Shown here: piece after piece, positions 30,541-38,929 of the stretch | Layout of the letters: the number at the start of each line of letters is the position of its first letter | How positions within the stretch are numbered: the stretch's first letter is position 1 | Assembly: GCF_000009765.2 (NCBI RefSeq) | Contig: NC_003155.5 | Span: 3,596,001 to 3,660,000, forward strand | Direction: 5' to 3' | DNA: 64,000 nucleotides | Source: Streptomyces avermitilis MA-4680 = NBRC 14893 | GTDB lineage: Bacteria; Actinomycetota; Actinomycetes; Streptomycetales; Streptomycetaceae | The notes under the pieces: model-generated | The model's database searches: none | What the model saw: only the letters and a program-made list of their open reading frames with translations | What the model was told of the DNA's origin: nothing | Made by a program: the position numbers and the translations under genes

Positions 30541-31050
30541 CGGTCCGGCGGCAGTGCGGGACAGGGGTCCGGCAGCTCCTTGACCCCGTAGAACCCGACC
30601 CCGTCCCGGAACCGCAACTCCTCGAAGGAGGCCGCCAGTCGCAGCCCCGGGAGCCTGCGCAGCAGTGTCTCCAGGGCGATCTGCGGTTCGGCGCGGGCCA
30701 GCGACTGGCCGATGCACTGATGGATCCCGAACCCGAAGCTCAGGTGGCTGCGGGCGTCGCGCCGCAGGTCCAGCTCATCGGGGTCGGTGAACGCCCCCTC
30801 GTCGCGGTTGGCGGTGGACAGCGTGCACAGCACGCCCTCCCCCGCCCTGATCGTCTGCCCGCCGACCTCCACGTCCTCCAGGGCGACCCGCCCCCGCCGT
30901 TCCGCACGATGGTGAGCTCGTGCCCGGCGAGCAGCAACAGCAGGCCGGCGCCCGCGACTTCGTCGGCGGGCAGTTCACGCTGGTCAACAGGTGGCTGATG
31001 AGCCCCTCGTCCGGTTCCCGCTGCTTCTCGGCCGTGAGCCGGTTCATGTA
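30534..31050 (-). pseudogene. Cytochrome P450 remnant (OlmB-like), frameshifted and internally deleted
   Basis: Three P450 pieces lie in two frames. The first (31050 to about 30985) encodes MNRLTAEKQREPDEGLISHL, the region before the I-helix. After a frameshift near 30980 comes the I-helix, LPADEVAGAGLLLLLAGHEL. Then about 85 residues are missing, including the K-helix ExxR. The last piece (from about 30890) encodes ALEDVEVGGQTIRAG and the haem loop FGFGIHQCIGQSLAR, ending at the stop at 30534. The N-terminal half (over 200 residues) is absent. Only about 515 bp of an expected 1.2 kb remain, so no functional enzyme can be made. By position it corresponds to olmB, the P450 thought to hydroxylate C12 of oligomycin. 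Confidence 0.85.
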
Positions 31051-31100
31051 CACCGGGGACACCGGCGAACACCGGCGAAACACCGGTGAACACCGGGGAG
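31048..31100. repeat. Short tandem repeat at the broken 5' end of the P450 remnant
   Basis: Four to five imperfect copies of an 11-12 nt unit (ACACCGGNGA) sit exactly where the P450 homology stops. This could be slippage at, or a cause of, the deletion junction. Confidence 0.6.
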
Positions 31101-31191
31101 GTCGGCGCCGATTCGGCCGACGGAATTCAGGAATGCACGACGCGAAATGCACGACGCGCATTCGGTGCTACGGAAGGGCCGCAGTTCCCAC

Positions 31192-31240
31192 CGAATATCC
31201 GAGCGCGCCGCCCCTAGCCTCAACCACTAAACAACCCCTC
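31192..31240 (-). promoter_or_regulatory. Second copy of the olmA1 promoter/operator element
   Basis: This is 42/48 identical to 30488-30535, including AGGGGT (31239-31234), AGGGGC (31215-31210) and the CGGATATTCG core on the minus strand. It lies just upstream of where the P450 gene would have begun, so it is probably the surviving promoter of the dead P450 gene. Confidence 0.6.
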
Positions 31241-31318
31241 ACAGCCGCCACACGGGTCACCACCGCCCCACAGGGCGACCGCCGCCACACAGGGCGTCCT
31301 CAGCCCGCGACAGCGTCC

Positions 31319-34219
31319 TCAGCCCGCGACGGCCGAGGACGCCATGGCCATGGCCGGTGTCCCGGCGCCGAGGTTCGTCCCGGCGAGCAGATCGCCCAGG
31401 TCGGCCCGGTTGCGCACCCCGAGCTTCCGGTAGACGCGGGTGAGGTGCTGCTCGACGGTGCTCTTGGTGATGAACAGCTTGCGCCCGATCTCGCGGTTGG
31501 AGTGGCCGAGCGCGGCCAGGGCGGTGACCCGCCGCTCCGCCGCCGTCAGGCTCGCGGAGCCCTGCTCCTCGCCCGTCAGCCCGTCGGGGTCGCCCTCGCG
31601 GTCGGGCACCTCGTCCCGGAAGAGCTTGCGGAACAGCGCATCCCCGCCGCAGGCGTCGGCGACGTTCCTGGCGTGCCGGGCCGTCATCCGTGCCTTCGCG
31701 GGCGCACCGACGTGGTCCAACGCCTGGCAGCGATCGGCCAGGGCACGGAGGAGTTCCACCTGGTCGCCGCAGCTCTCCAGCAGGTTGACCGACTCGCGCA
31801 GCAACGCGGGACGCCGGCCGGGTTCGCCCGTGGCGGCGAGCAGGCGCAGGGCCACTCCGCGGGCCCTCGCCGTACTGCCGCCCGGCCGCCCGAGCTGCTC
31901 CCGCACCAGCGCCCGCGCCTGACCGGGGTTGCCGAGGGCGAGCTGCGCCTGCGCCGCGGAGGTCCGCCACGGAAGGAACGTGGGCACGTCCATGCCCCAC
32001 TCCTTCGCGAGCCCGCCACAGGTCAGGAAGTCGTCGAGGGCGGCGGCCGGGCGGTCGACGGCGAGGTGGTAGTGGCCCCGGGCGTGGGTGTAGAGGAGTC
32101 CGTGGCGGGTGCGGAACATACCGTCGGGGACGGCCTGGTTGAGCCAGGCCCCGGCCACCCCGCTCATCCCCGACGCCGTGGTGGAGTGCACCAGTGCGGC
32201 CAGCGGGGAGCCGACGGCCACCCCCCAGCCGGGCAGCGAGATGGCCGAGAGGGCGCTGCGCGCGTACTGTTCCACGGCGGGCAGCGCGCCCTGCCTGAGC
32301 GCGATCTCCGCCCGGATGCCGGAGAGGATCGCCACCGACGTGCCCGTCGAGCGGGTTCCGGCCTGCTGGAGCAGCCCGTCGCACCAGAACGCCGCGCGGT
32401 CCGGACGCCCCGCGTAGACCAGGGCCAGGAGCGCCGCCTCCAGGGCCTCGACGACCGTCTCGCTGTACCGGCAGCCCCGCAGGATCTCCTCCGCCATGGC
32501 GACGGTGTGGTCGTCGGGGCCCTCGGTGAGGACCTTGCCGAGCACCTCGCCGGCGTAGGAGGCCGGGCTCACCCGGCGCAGGCGGGGCGTGCGCGGCCTC
32601 GTGGGGTTCGAGGGGCCCGGGACGCTCGCCTCCAACGGCGGACAGGAGTGGCGCAACCAGTGCCGTACGAAGTGGAGTTCGGCCTCCACGCCGGGTTCGC
32701 CGGCATCGCCGGCCGCGGCCAGCGTCGAGAGGCTCTCCACGGCCTCAGGGAAACGGTCCTGCCAGGCGAGGTGCTTGACGATCCAGGCGGCGTCCCCGCT
32801 CCTGAGGTCGCCCCGCCTGAGCGCGGCGACGAGTTCGTCGAGCCACGGGCTCACCAGCCGGGGGTCGATCTCCCAGCCGATCTTCACCCGGGCCATGACG
32901 ACGGCGGCGCGTTCCTGTTCGGTCGTCGCGCTCTGTCCGGCCAGTCGCAGGCAGTCGAGGCTGAGTTCCTCCCGCCCTTCCTGCATGGCCTTCTCCGCGG
33001 CGGCGAGCAGGGTGCGGCCCGCCCAGGGCTCGGCGACCGGGGCGGCGAGGAGATGCCGCGCGACGACGGTCGCCGGCGCTCCGTCGCCATGGAGCAGCCG
33101 GGCGGCGCGGCGGCGCAGTTCCGCCCTGGTCTCCACGTCCACGTGCTCCAGCAGGGCCTTGCCGACGAGGGCGCTGCGGAAGGTGCCGCCCGCCAGCAGG
33201 CCCGCCGTGTCCAGCGCCGTCATGACCTGGTCGACGGCGTCGGCCCCCCGGTCGACCAGACAGGCCACCCGGGCGGGGGTCGCCGACTCGCCGAGTACGG
33301 CGAAGCCGCAGGCGACGTCGAAGAGCACGGGCTCGTCGCGGTAGGCCCAGGCGAGGGCCGCCTTGGCGAAGGCGGCACTGGCGGCGGGCGCGGCGGACAC
33401 GGCGGACGCAGCGGACGCAGCGGACGAGGCAGACGCAGCTGACGAGGCAGAGGAAACAGAGGGGACAGTAGGGACAGAGGGGACAGGTGAGAGCCGGTGC
33501 GCTGCCCGGTGGTCCGCCAGCAGCGCGTGGACGAGGAGCGGGTTGCCCCCGCTGATGGCGTGGAAGTCCGCCGCGAGGCGCGGTACCCGGTCGCTGCCCA
33601 CCTGGGCCGAGACCACCTGGGTGACACCGTCCCGGGACAGGGGCAGCAGTCCGAGGCGGCGGCACTGCGGATGGCGCAGGAGTTCGGCCTGGAAGGACGG
33701 CGGCAGCGCGTCGGGCCCGGTGGGTTCGGTGAGCACCATCATGACCGGGGCCGTCCGCAGCCGTCGTACGAGGTACCGCAGGAACCGCAGCGAGGCCGCG
33801 TCGGCGAGCTGCGCGTCGTCGACGGCGATCACCGTCGGCCGGCGCCGGAGCTCCTGGCACAGCGCGTCGAAGAGCCGGTCCGCGTCGAGCCCGGGACCGG
33901 CGTCGCGGCTCCCGATCGCCCGGGCCAATCGGAATCCGGCGCCCAGCGGACCGGTCGGCGGGAAAAGCTGGCCGACGACGCCGAACTCGGCCTCGGTCTC
34001 GGCGGACGAGCCCGCGGCGGCGCACACCCGGGCGCCGGATTCGGTGGCCTTCCGCAGGAACGCGTCGAGCAGTGCCGTTCTGCCGACTCCCGGCCCCGCG
34101 TTGACGAGGACCACACCGCCTTCGCCCTGTCCGGCACTCGCCAGCACATGCGCGAGCCGCGCCATTTCCTCGGTACGCTCGAATATTTCCAAAAGGTCGC
34201 CGGAATCCGCCAGTTCCAC
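31319..34219 (-). CDS. LuxR-family LAL transcriptional regulator (OlmRII-like)
   Basis: A large ATP-binding regulator (966 residues from the start chosen here) with an N-terminal AAA-type module and a C-terminal LuxR helix-turn-helix (LTAAERRVTALAALGHSNRE, then STVEQHLTRVYRKL). The Walker A region reads NAGPGVGRTALL: the usual Lys is Arg. Walker B is TVIAVDDAQLADA. I start at GTG 34219 because GGGGAG lies 5 nt upstream. The longer frame to a TTG at 34324 would run through the ACCCCT repeat and has no clear ribosome site. A Ser/Ala/Val-rich low-complexity stretch (about 230-275) comes from slippage-like repeats at 33380-33480. Position next to olmA1/olmB suggests the counterpart of olmRII, an activator of the synthase genes. 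Confidence 0.88.
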   Translation of the reverse strand: MELADSGDLLEIFERTEEMARLAHVLASAGQGEGGVVLVNAGPGVGRTALLDAFLRKATESGARVCAAAGSSAETEAEFGVVGQLFPPTGPLGAGFRLARAIGSRDAGPGLDADRLFDALCQELRRRPTVIAVDDAQLADAASLRFLRYLVRRLRTAPVMMVLTEPTGPDALPPSFQAELLRHPQCRRLGLLPLSRDGVTQVVSAQVGSDRVPRLAADFHAISGGNPLLVHALLADHRAAHRLSPVPSVPTVPSVSSASSAASASSAASAASAVSAAPAASAAFAKAALAWAYRDEPVLFDVACGFAVLGESATPARVACLVDRGADAVDQVMTALDTAGLLAGGTFRSALVGKALLEHVDVETRAELRRRAARLLHGDGAPATVVARHLLAAPVAEPWAGRTLLAAAEKAMQEGREELSLDCLRLAGQSATTEQERAAVVMARVKIGWEIDPRLVSPWLDELVAALRRGDLRSGDAAWIVKHLAWQDRFPEAVESLSTLAAAGDAGEPGVEAELHFVRHWLRHSCPPLEASVPGPSNPTRPRTPRLRRVSPASYAGEVLGKVLTEGPDDHTVAMAEEILRGCRYSETVVEALEAALLALVYAGRPDRAAFWCDGLLQQAGTRSTGTSVAILSGIRAEIALRQGALPAVEQYARSALSAISLPGWGVAVGSPLAALVHSTTASGMSGVAGAWLNQAVPDGMFRTRHGLLYTHARGHYHLAVDRPAAALDDFLTCGGLAKEWGMDVPTFLPWRTSAAQAQLALGNPGQARALVREQLGRPGGSTARARGVALRLLAATGEPGRRPALLRESVNLLESCGDQVELLRALADRCQALDHVGAPAKARMTARHARNVADACGGDALFRKLFRDEVPDREGDPDGLTGEEQGSASLTAAERRVTALAALGHSNREIGRKLFITKSTVEQHLTRVYRKLGVRNRADLGDLLAGTNLGAGTPAMAMASSAVAG

Positions 34220-34323
34220 TCGTTCTCCCCGCGTTGGCACAGAATCTGGGATTGCTTTTCTCAACCGCTCCAGTAATGCTGTTTCAGCCGTTTCGACACT
34301 ATCCGGCGCCACCCCGGGGACCA

Positions 34324-34347
34324 ACCCCTAGGTTTTCCCACCCCCCT
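34324..34347 (-). promoter_or_regulatory. AGGGGT-type direct repeat upstream of the olmRII-like gene
   Basis: On the coding strand AGGGGG (34347-34342) is followed 18 bp later by AGGGGT (34329-34324), then 20 nt and GATAGT, a possible -10. This lies about 105 bp before the proposed GTG start at 34219. The motif resembles those upstream of olmA1 and olmC. Confidence 0.5.
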
Positions 34348-34366
34348 AACCTCACCCCCGGCGGTT

Positions 34367-37186
34367 TCAGACCTGCACACCCGCGCGGGCTTCGGCCAGC
34401 AATTCCTCACGTCCGTTTATCTTTAGCTTTCGGTAAACTCGGGTAAGGTGTTGCTCCACCGTACTCATGGTTATGTAGAGTCTTACCGAGATCTCACGGT
34501 TCGTATATCCGCTGGCGGCCAGGCCGGCGACCCGGCGTTCGGACTCGCTGAGATGTCCCCAGTCGGCGTTCCGTTCGGGTCCCTCGCCGAAGAGTTCCCC
34601 CGACGCCCCCGCGGCGTCGGGCGAACCGATCCGGTCCCGGGGCGGCTGCGCCCCGCAGCTCTTCGCCAGTTGCCGCGCCCGGCGCAGGACCATCGCCGCC
34701 TGCCGGGTCTGCCGGGTCTCCCGGTGGGCGTCGGCCAGGTCGAACAGGGTGCGCGAGAGCTCCAGCCGGTCGTCCGCGCGGCTCAGCTCCACGACGGCCC
34801 GGTTGAGCAGCCCGAGCCGGGCGGCGGGCTCCGACGCGAGCCCCTGGAGGCGCAGTGAGATGCCCTTGATGCGCGGGGCGCCGTCCTGCACCATGGCCAG
34901 CTGCTCGGTGGCCAGCCGCAGCCCCTGCTCCCGCTCCCCGAGGCGCAGCAGCGCCTCGGCCGTGTCCGTGCGCCAGGGCAGCAGGGCGGGCCAGTCCGTG
35001 CCCCACCGCTCGGCGAGGCGGCCCACCTCGTGGAAGTCACGCAGCGCCGAGTGGTACTGCCGGGTGGCCATGTAGTAGAGCCCGCGGGCCCGCAGATAGT
35101 CGAGCCAGTGGATGGTGTCGGGCAGCGAGTCCGCCATGGGCCGGCTCAACTGCCGTGCCGCGTCCTCGTACTTGCCCCGCGCGATCTGGACCGTCACCAG
35201 GTACGAGACCGCGCTGCCCTCCAGGGCCGACCGGTGCCGTTCCGGCAGGACCGCGAAACAGCGGCGGGCGTCCCGCTCCGCCTCGGCCAGATTGCCGCCG
35301 CGCAGGGCCCCCTCGGCGCGTACGGCCGCGAAGACCGCCTCCCAGCCCGGCGCGTCGCGCCGCTTCGCCTCTCGCAGGAACGTGTCGCACCAGTGCAGGG
35401 CCCGCTCGACGGCGCCGAGCGCGAGCAGCGTCCAGACCGCGTTGAGTACCAGGTCGAACGTGGCGTCGGTCAGGTGTGTGATCTCCAGCAGGCCCTCGGT
35501 GCCCGCGATGCGCTGGGCCAGCAGCGCGGCGTGCGACCCACTGAGCCAGGCGCGCAGGCCGGTGCCCGCCCGGCCCGTCGACGGCCGCCCGGCGGGGTTC
35601 TCGTGCCAGGCGGCCCGGGTGCCCGCGCACCACGCGCCCCGGTTCAGCACGCTGTCGCGGATCTCGGCGAGCTGTCGCCGCGCGGCTGTGCGGTCGGCGT
35701 CGCCGTCGCCCGGCCGCCGTCCCTGCTCCAGCACCGAGCGCGCCTGTTCCAGCCGTCCGTGGGCCAGCAGCAGCGCGGCGAGGCCGCCCGTGTCCGACGG
35801 GGTGAGCAGGCCGGCCCCGAACCCCCGCAGCGCGTCGTCCACATGGCGTTCGGCGTCGGCCGCGCTGACCCGGCGCGTGACGGAGCCGAGCCTGATCTTG
35901 ATCTCGGTACGGCCCCGCGGGTCCGCGCTCGCGGCGTGGGCGAGTTCGAGGTACGACACGGCCCGCCGTGCCTCGTCCGCCAGCAGGGCCTGTTCGGCGG
36001 CCTGCTGGAGCACGCCCACCGCCCAGGCGCCGTCGGCCTGTCCGGCCTCGTGGAGGTGTTCGGCCGCCAGGGCCGCCGGTGCGCCGGAGGCGTGCAGCAA
36101 CGCCGCGGACCGCTGGTGCAGCCGGAGGCGGTGCGACGGCTCCAGGGAGTCCAGGACCGCGGCCTTGGCCGCCGGGTGCTGGAAGGACGTGCCGACCACG
36201 ATGCCGGCGGCCCGCAGCGCGCGCAGGTTCTCGGTGAGCGCCGCGGCGGAGATGTCGAGTAAGCGGGAGAGCAGTTCATGGGTGAACGCCCCGCCCAGCA
36301 CGGCGAGTCCGGCGGCGACCTCGTGTGCCTTCTCTCCGCCGCGGTCCAGACAGGCGAGGACCGCGCGGCCGTACGCCTGCCCGGCCCGGGGCCCCACGTC
36401 CTGGGCGTCGACGGTGTCGTCGGGCTCGAGGCGGGCGTCCTCCAGGAGGGCTCGCAGCAGCAGCGGATTGCCGCCGCTGACCGCGAAGTAGCGCTCCACC
36501 GTGCCCTGACCGGCGTCCGCGCGTCCCTGCTCGGCCAGCATGTCGGCGATGTCCTGACGACAGAACCTCGGCAGCCGTATGTGTTCGAGGTTCGGCTGCC
36601 TCAGCAGTTCCGCGCCGAAGGTCCGGTCCGCCGGACCGCCGGCGAGCGACTGCGTGAACGTCAGCAGCACCGGCACGTTGCGGCAGTGCCGGGCCAGATG
36701 GAGCAGCTGGCGAAGGGAGTCGGCGTCCCCGTGGTGGATGTCGTCGACGGCCACCACCAGGGGCGCCCGCTGGGCGAGGGCGCGGACCTCGGTACAGAAG
36801 GTCCGCATCAGTTCGTACCAGGCGGCGTCGCGGCGTGCCTTGTCCCGGCCCTCCGTGGAAATCATCCGGGCCGCCGCGTCGCTCATCGTGTGAAAGCGCC
36901 GCACGAGGTCGTCCGGGAAAGGAGCCCCGTTGACCAGACTCCGGAGCACACTCAGCGGGGTGTTTCGTTCCTCGGCGATCGCCGTGGCGCGCAGAGCGAT
37001 CAGGCCGAGCGATTCCACATGCCGTACGAGATCCTCCAGGATCTCGCTCTTGCCGCACCCGGCCGCCGACTCGACGAGTACGGCCCGTGATCTACCGGTG
37101 GAACGAACTGAAGAATAGGCCGCGCGCAGTCGATCTATTTCTTGACCTCGCCCAATCAGCACCATGAATCGCGAAACACCCCGCAT
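34367..37186 (-). CDS. LuxR-family LAL transcriptional regulator (OlmRI-like), TTA-containing
   Basis: A 939-residue protein with an intact Walker A (SAAGCGKSEIL near residue 45), Walker B (LVVAVDDIHHGD), a long helical repeat middle, and a C-terminal LuxR HTH (LSESERRVAGLAASGYTNRE, then STVEQHLTRVYRKLKI). Leu309 is encoded by TTA (36262-36260), the codon read only by bldA tRNA in Streptomyces, so expression should depend on development. The first 30 and last 40 codons are unusually A/T-rich (ATA, CTA, AAA, GTT) for this genome. ATG 37186 is used; ATG 37165 (MVLIGRGQE) is an equally good start. It likely acts above or beside the second LAL protein as a cluster activator. Confidence 0.88.
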   Translation of the reverse strand: MRGVSRFMVLIGRGQEIDRLRAAYSSVRSTGRSRAVLVESAAGCGKSEILEDLVRHVESLGLIALRATAIAEERNTPLSVLRSLVNGAPFPDDLVRRFHTMSDAAARMISTEGRDKARRDAAWYELMRTFCTEVRALAQRAPLVVAVDDIHHGDADSLRQLLHLARHCRNVPVLLTFTQSLAGGPADRTFGAELLRQPNLEHIRLPRFCRQDIADMLAEQGRADAGQGTVERYFAVSGGNPLLLRALLEDARLEPDDTVDAQDVGPRAGQAYGRAVLACLDRGGEKAHEVAAGLAVLGGAFTHELLSRLLDISAAALTENLRALRAAGIVVGTSFQHPAAKAAVLDSLEPSHRLRLHQRSAALLHASGAPAALAAEHLHEAGQADGAWAVGVLQQAAEQALLADEARRAVSYLELAHAASADPRGRTEIKIRLGSVTRRVSAADAERHVDDALRGFGAGLLTPSDTGGLAALLLAHGRLEQARSVLEQGRRPGDGDADRTAARRQLAEIRDSVLNRGAWCAGTRAAWHENPAGRPSTGRAGTGLRAWLSGSHAALLAQRIAGTEGLLEITHLTDATFDLVLNAVWTLLALGAVERALHWCDTFLREAKRRDAPGWEAVFAAVRAEGALRGGNLAEAERDARRCFAVLPERHRSALEGSAVSYLVTVQIARGKYEDAARQLSRPMADSLPDTIHWLDYLRARGLYYMATRQYHSALRDFHEVGRLAERWGTDWPALLPWRTDTAEALLRLGEREQGLRLATEQLAMVQDGAPRIKGISLRLQGLASEPAARLGLLNRAVVELSRADDRLELSRTLFDLADAHRETRQTRQAAMVLRRARQLAKSCGAQPPRDRIGSPDAAGASGELFGEGPERNADWGHLSESERRVAGLAASGYTNREISVRLYITMSTVEQHLTRVYRKLKINGREELLAEARAGVQV

Positions 37187-37833
37187 CGATCCGACCTAAA
37201 ACCAGAAGTTGCAGCGTGCAGCAGGAGACGGGAGGCACCGAAAGGCTCCGGAAATACCATTTGCCACTCCCCCGCTTTCACCCTCCAAACACTCAAAACC
37301 TGAACGAGTCAAACATCAGTGAGCAACTACTGTCAATGTGTGAAAAAATTCAGCCACTCAACGGTCAAAAATCGGCCAACACCGCAACCGCGCAGGCCGG
37401 AGCCCACACCTGTGCAGGTCGGGAGGGTGCGGACGGGTGCGGGGCCCACAGGGTTCACCGAGAAATGTCACAGCCTTCGACCGATGCGCCACCGTTCCGC
37501 AATGAGCCCGGAATCCCGCCCGAAAGGAAAGGAAACAAAAAGGCACGGAATACAGGAAGCGCACCGAATGCGCGCTCGGCCGGCCGGTCGTGTGGAATCC
37601 CGAAAAGGCGCCCGGGCATGGGCCCGACGTGACGGGGCGCGCCACCGCGTCCTCGCGGGGGCGTGACGCCGGACTCCCGGATGTACCGTTCCCCGATTCA
37701 GGAGCAACTCGTGCCGGGCCGGCTCGCACCGGCGGCACACCGCCCGCCGCTCGACACTGAACGGGGACCACCTGGGCCCGGACCGGGCCCTGCGCGGAGA
37801 CCGTGGTGCGGCCCGAGCCGCACCCGGCGAGTG
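37187..37833. other. Intergenic region between the olmRI-like and thioesterase genes
   Basis: These 647 bp have no convincing gene. The part at 37200-37400 is strikingly A/T-rich for this genome and should hold the olmRI promoter. No ACCCCT repeat was seen, unlike upstream of the other cluster genes. The 138-codon plus-strand frame at 37216 lacks typical codon bias. Confidence 0.6.
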
Positions 37834-38595
37834 CTACGAAGCGACGGACGAACTGACCCGGGCGATCTCCTCGATGACGCGTGGAGCCTGGTCATTGAGG
37901 TAGAAGTGGCCGCCCGGATGGCTCCGGAGCTCGAAGTGACCGGTCGTGTGGTCCGCCCAGGCCTGCGCCTCATCGAGGCTGACCCGCGGATCCTCCACCC
38001 CGAAATGCGCGTGGATCGGCGCCGTGAGCCGCGCCCCGCCGGCGTACCGATAGGTCTCGGCCGCCTTGTAGTCGCTGCGGATGGCGGGCAGCACCATGCG
38101 CAGGATCTCCTCGTCCCCGAGCACCTCGGACCGCGTCCCGCTCAGCGTCTTCAGCTCGGCGATGATCTCGTCGTCGCCGCGCAGATGCACGCTCTCGTCA
38201 CGGTGGCGCGAAGGAGCCCGCCGGCCCGAGGCGAACAGCGCGAGGGGCACGATGCCCTTCCGCTCCAGCCGCAGGGCCACCTCGAACGCGAGGGTGGCCC
38301 CCATGCTGTGGCCGAACAGCACCAGCGGCCGGTCGGCCAGGGGCTCCAGTACGGCCGTCACGGCGTCGGCCAGCTCGGCGATGTTGTCGATGCACTTCTC
38401 GTGGCGCCGGTCCTGCCGCCCCGGGTACTGGATGGCGAGTACGTCGACGCCGGGAGCCAGCGCCTTCGAAACGGGCAGGAAGTACGAGGCGGATCCACCA
38501 GCGTGTGGGAGGCAGACGAGCTTTGTGGCCGCGGTCGGCGCCGGGTGGAACTGGCGGACCCACAGGTTCCCGTCAACGCGGTTGGCACTCACCAT
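37834..38595 (-). CDS. Type II thioesterase (OlmC-like)
   Basis: A 253-residue alpha/beta-hydrolase of the RifR/GrsT family, which clears stalled or mis-primed acyl groups from PKS carrier proteins. The catalytic triad is visible: Ser97 in FGHSMGA, Asp202 in GVEDP and His230 in GGHFYL. The oxyanion region LPHAGGSA is near residue 30. The start at ATG 38595 has AAAGG 4 nt upstream; the frame extends further but without a ribosome site. It is the first gene of the minus-strand cluster, matching olmC beyond the two regulators. Confidence 0.93.
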   Translation of the reverse strand: MVSANRVDGNLWVRQFHPAPTAATKLVCLPHAGGSASYFLPVSKALAPGVDVLAIQYPGRQDRRHEKCIDNIAELADAVTAVLEPLADRPLVLFGHSMGATLAFEVALRLERKGIVPLALFASGRRAPSRHRDESVHLRGDDEIIAELKTLSGTRSEVLGDEEILRMVLPAIRSDYKAAETYRYAGGARLTAPIHAHFGVEDPRVSLDEAQAWADHTTGHFELRSHPGGHFYLNDQAPRVIEEIARVSSSVAS

Positions 38596-38929
38596 AGAAC
38601 CTTTCGTGCTACAGGTGGCCCATGGGCTGTGACCCGTCGGCCGTGCTGTCTCGCAGCACCATGCTTCGCGGCCCCTGGGTCCCCCCACAACCCCTAATCG
38701 AACGCGCATCCCCCCTACCGCCTTTTATCCATGAACAACATGGCCAGAATCCCCTCATTCCTCGGGGAACGGACAGCAAGGCCCGGAGTCGGGGGGCGAA
38801 TTAGGGGTTCCACCGGGCGCAGCGGTGGATCAGGCTGTGAGGGGTACGGCCGCCGCGACCCGGCGGCCCGCATCCGGCACAGGTCCGGTGCGGGGTACGC
38901 AGGTCCGGTCAGGGACATAGGGGGCACCG
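38596..38929. promoter_or_regulatory. Divergent control region between thioesterase and phosphoesterase operon
   Basis: These 334 bp separate divergent genes. For the minus-strand thioesterase the coding strand shows AGGGGG (38716-38711) and AGGGGT (38695-38690), 21 bp apart, with a further AGGGGC near 38677. For the plus-strand operon, AGGGGT occurs at 38803-38808 behind a G-run (38791-38796). Each motif has the same orientation relative to its gene, and the flanks match (ACCCCTAATCG/ACCCCTAATTCG). One regulator may therefore serve both sides. Confidence 0.5.

Noticed and set aside
30534..30872. Short P450 C-terminal frame as a separate functional protein
   Set aside because: It holds only the haem loop and lacks the I-helix, K-helix and N-terminal half; no P450 of this size works.
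34220..34324. TTG start at 34324 for the olmRII-like gene
   Set aside because: It would place the operator-like repeat inside the gene; GTG 34219 has a GGGGAG ribosome site.
37216..37632. 138-codon plus-strand frame upstream of olmRI
   Set aside because: A/T-rich, no codon bias, no recognisable motif; better explained as promoter DNA.
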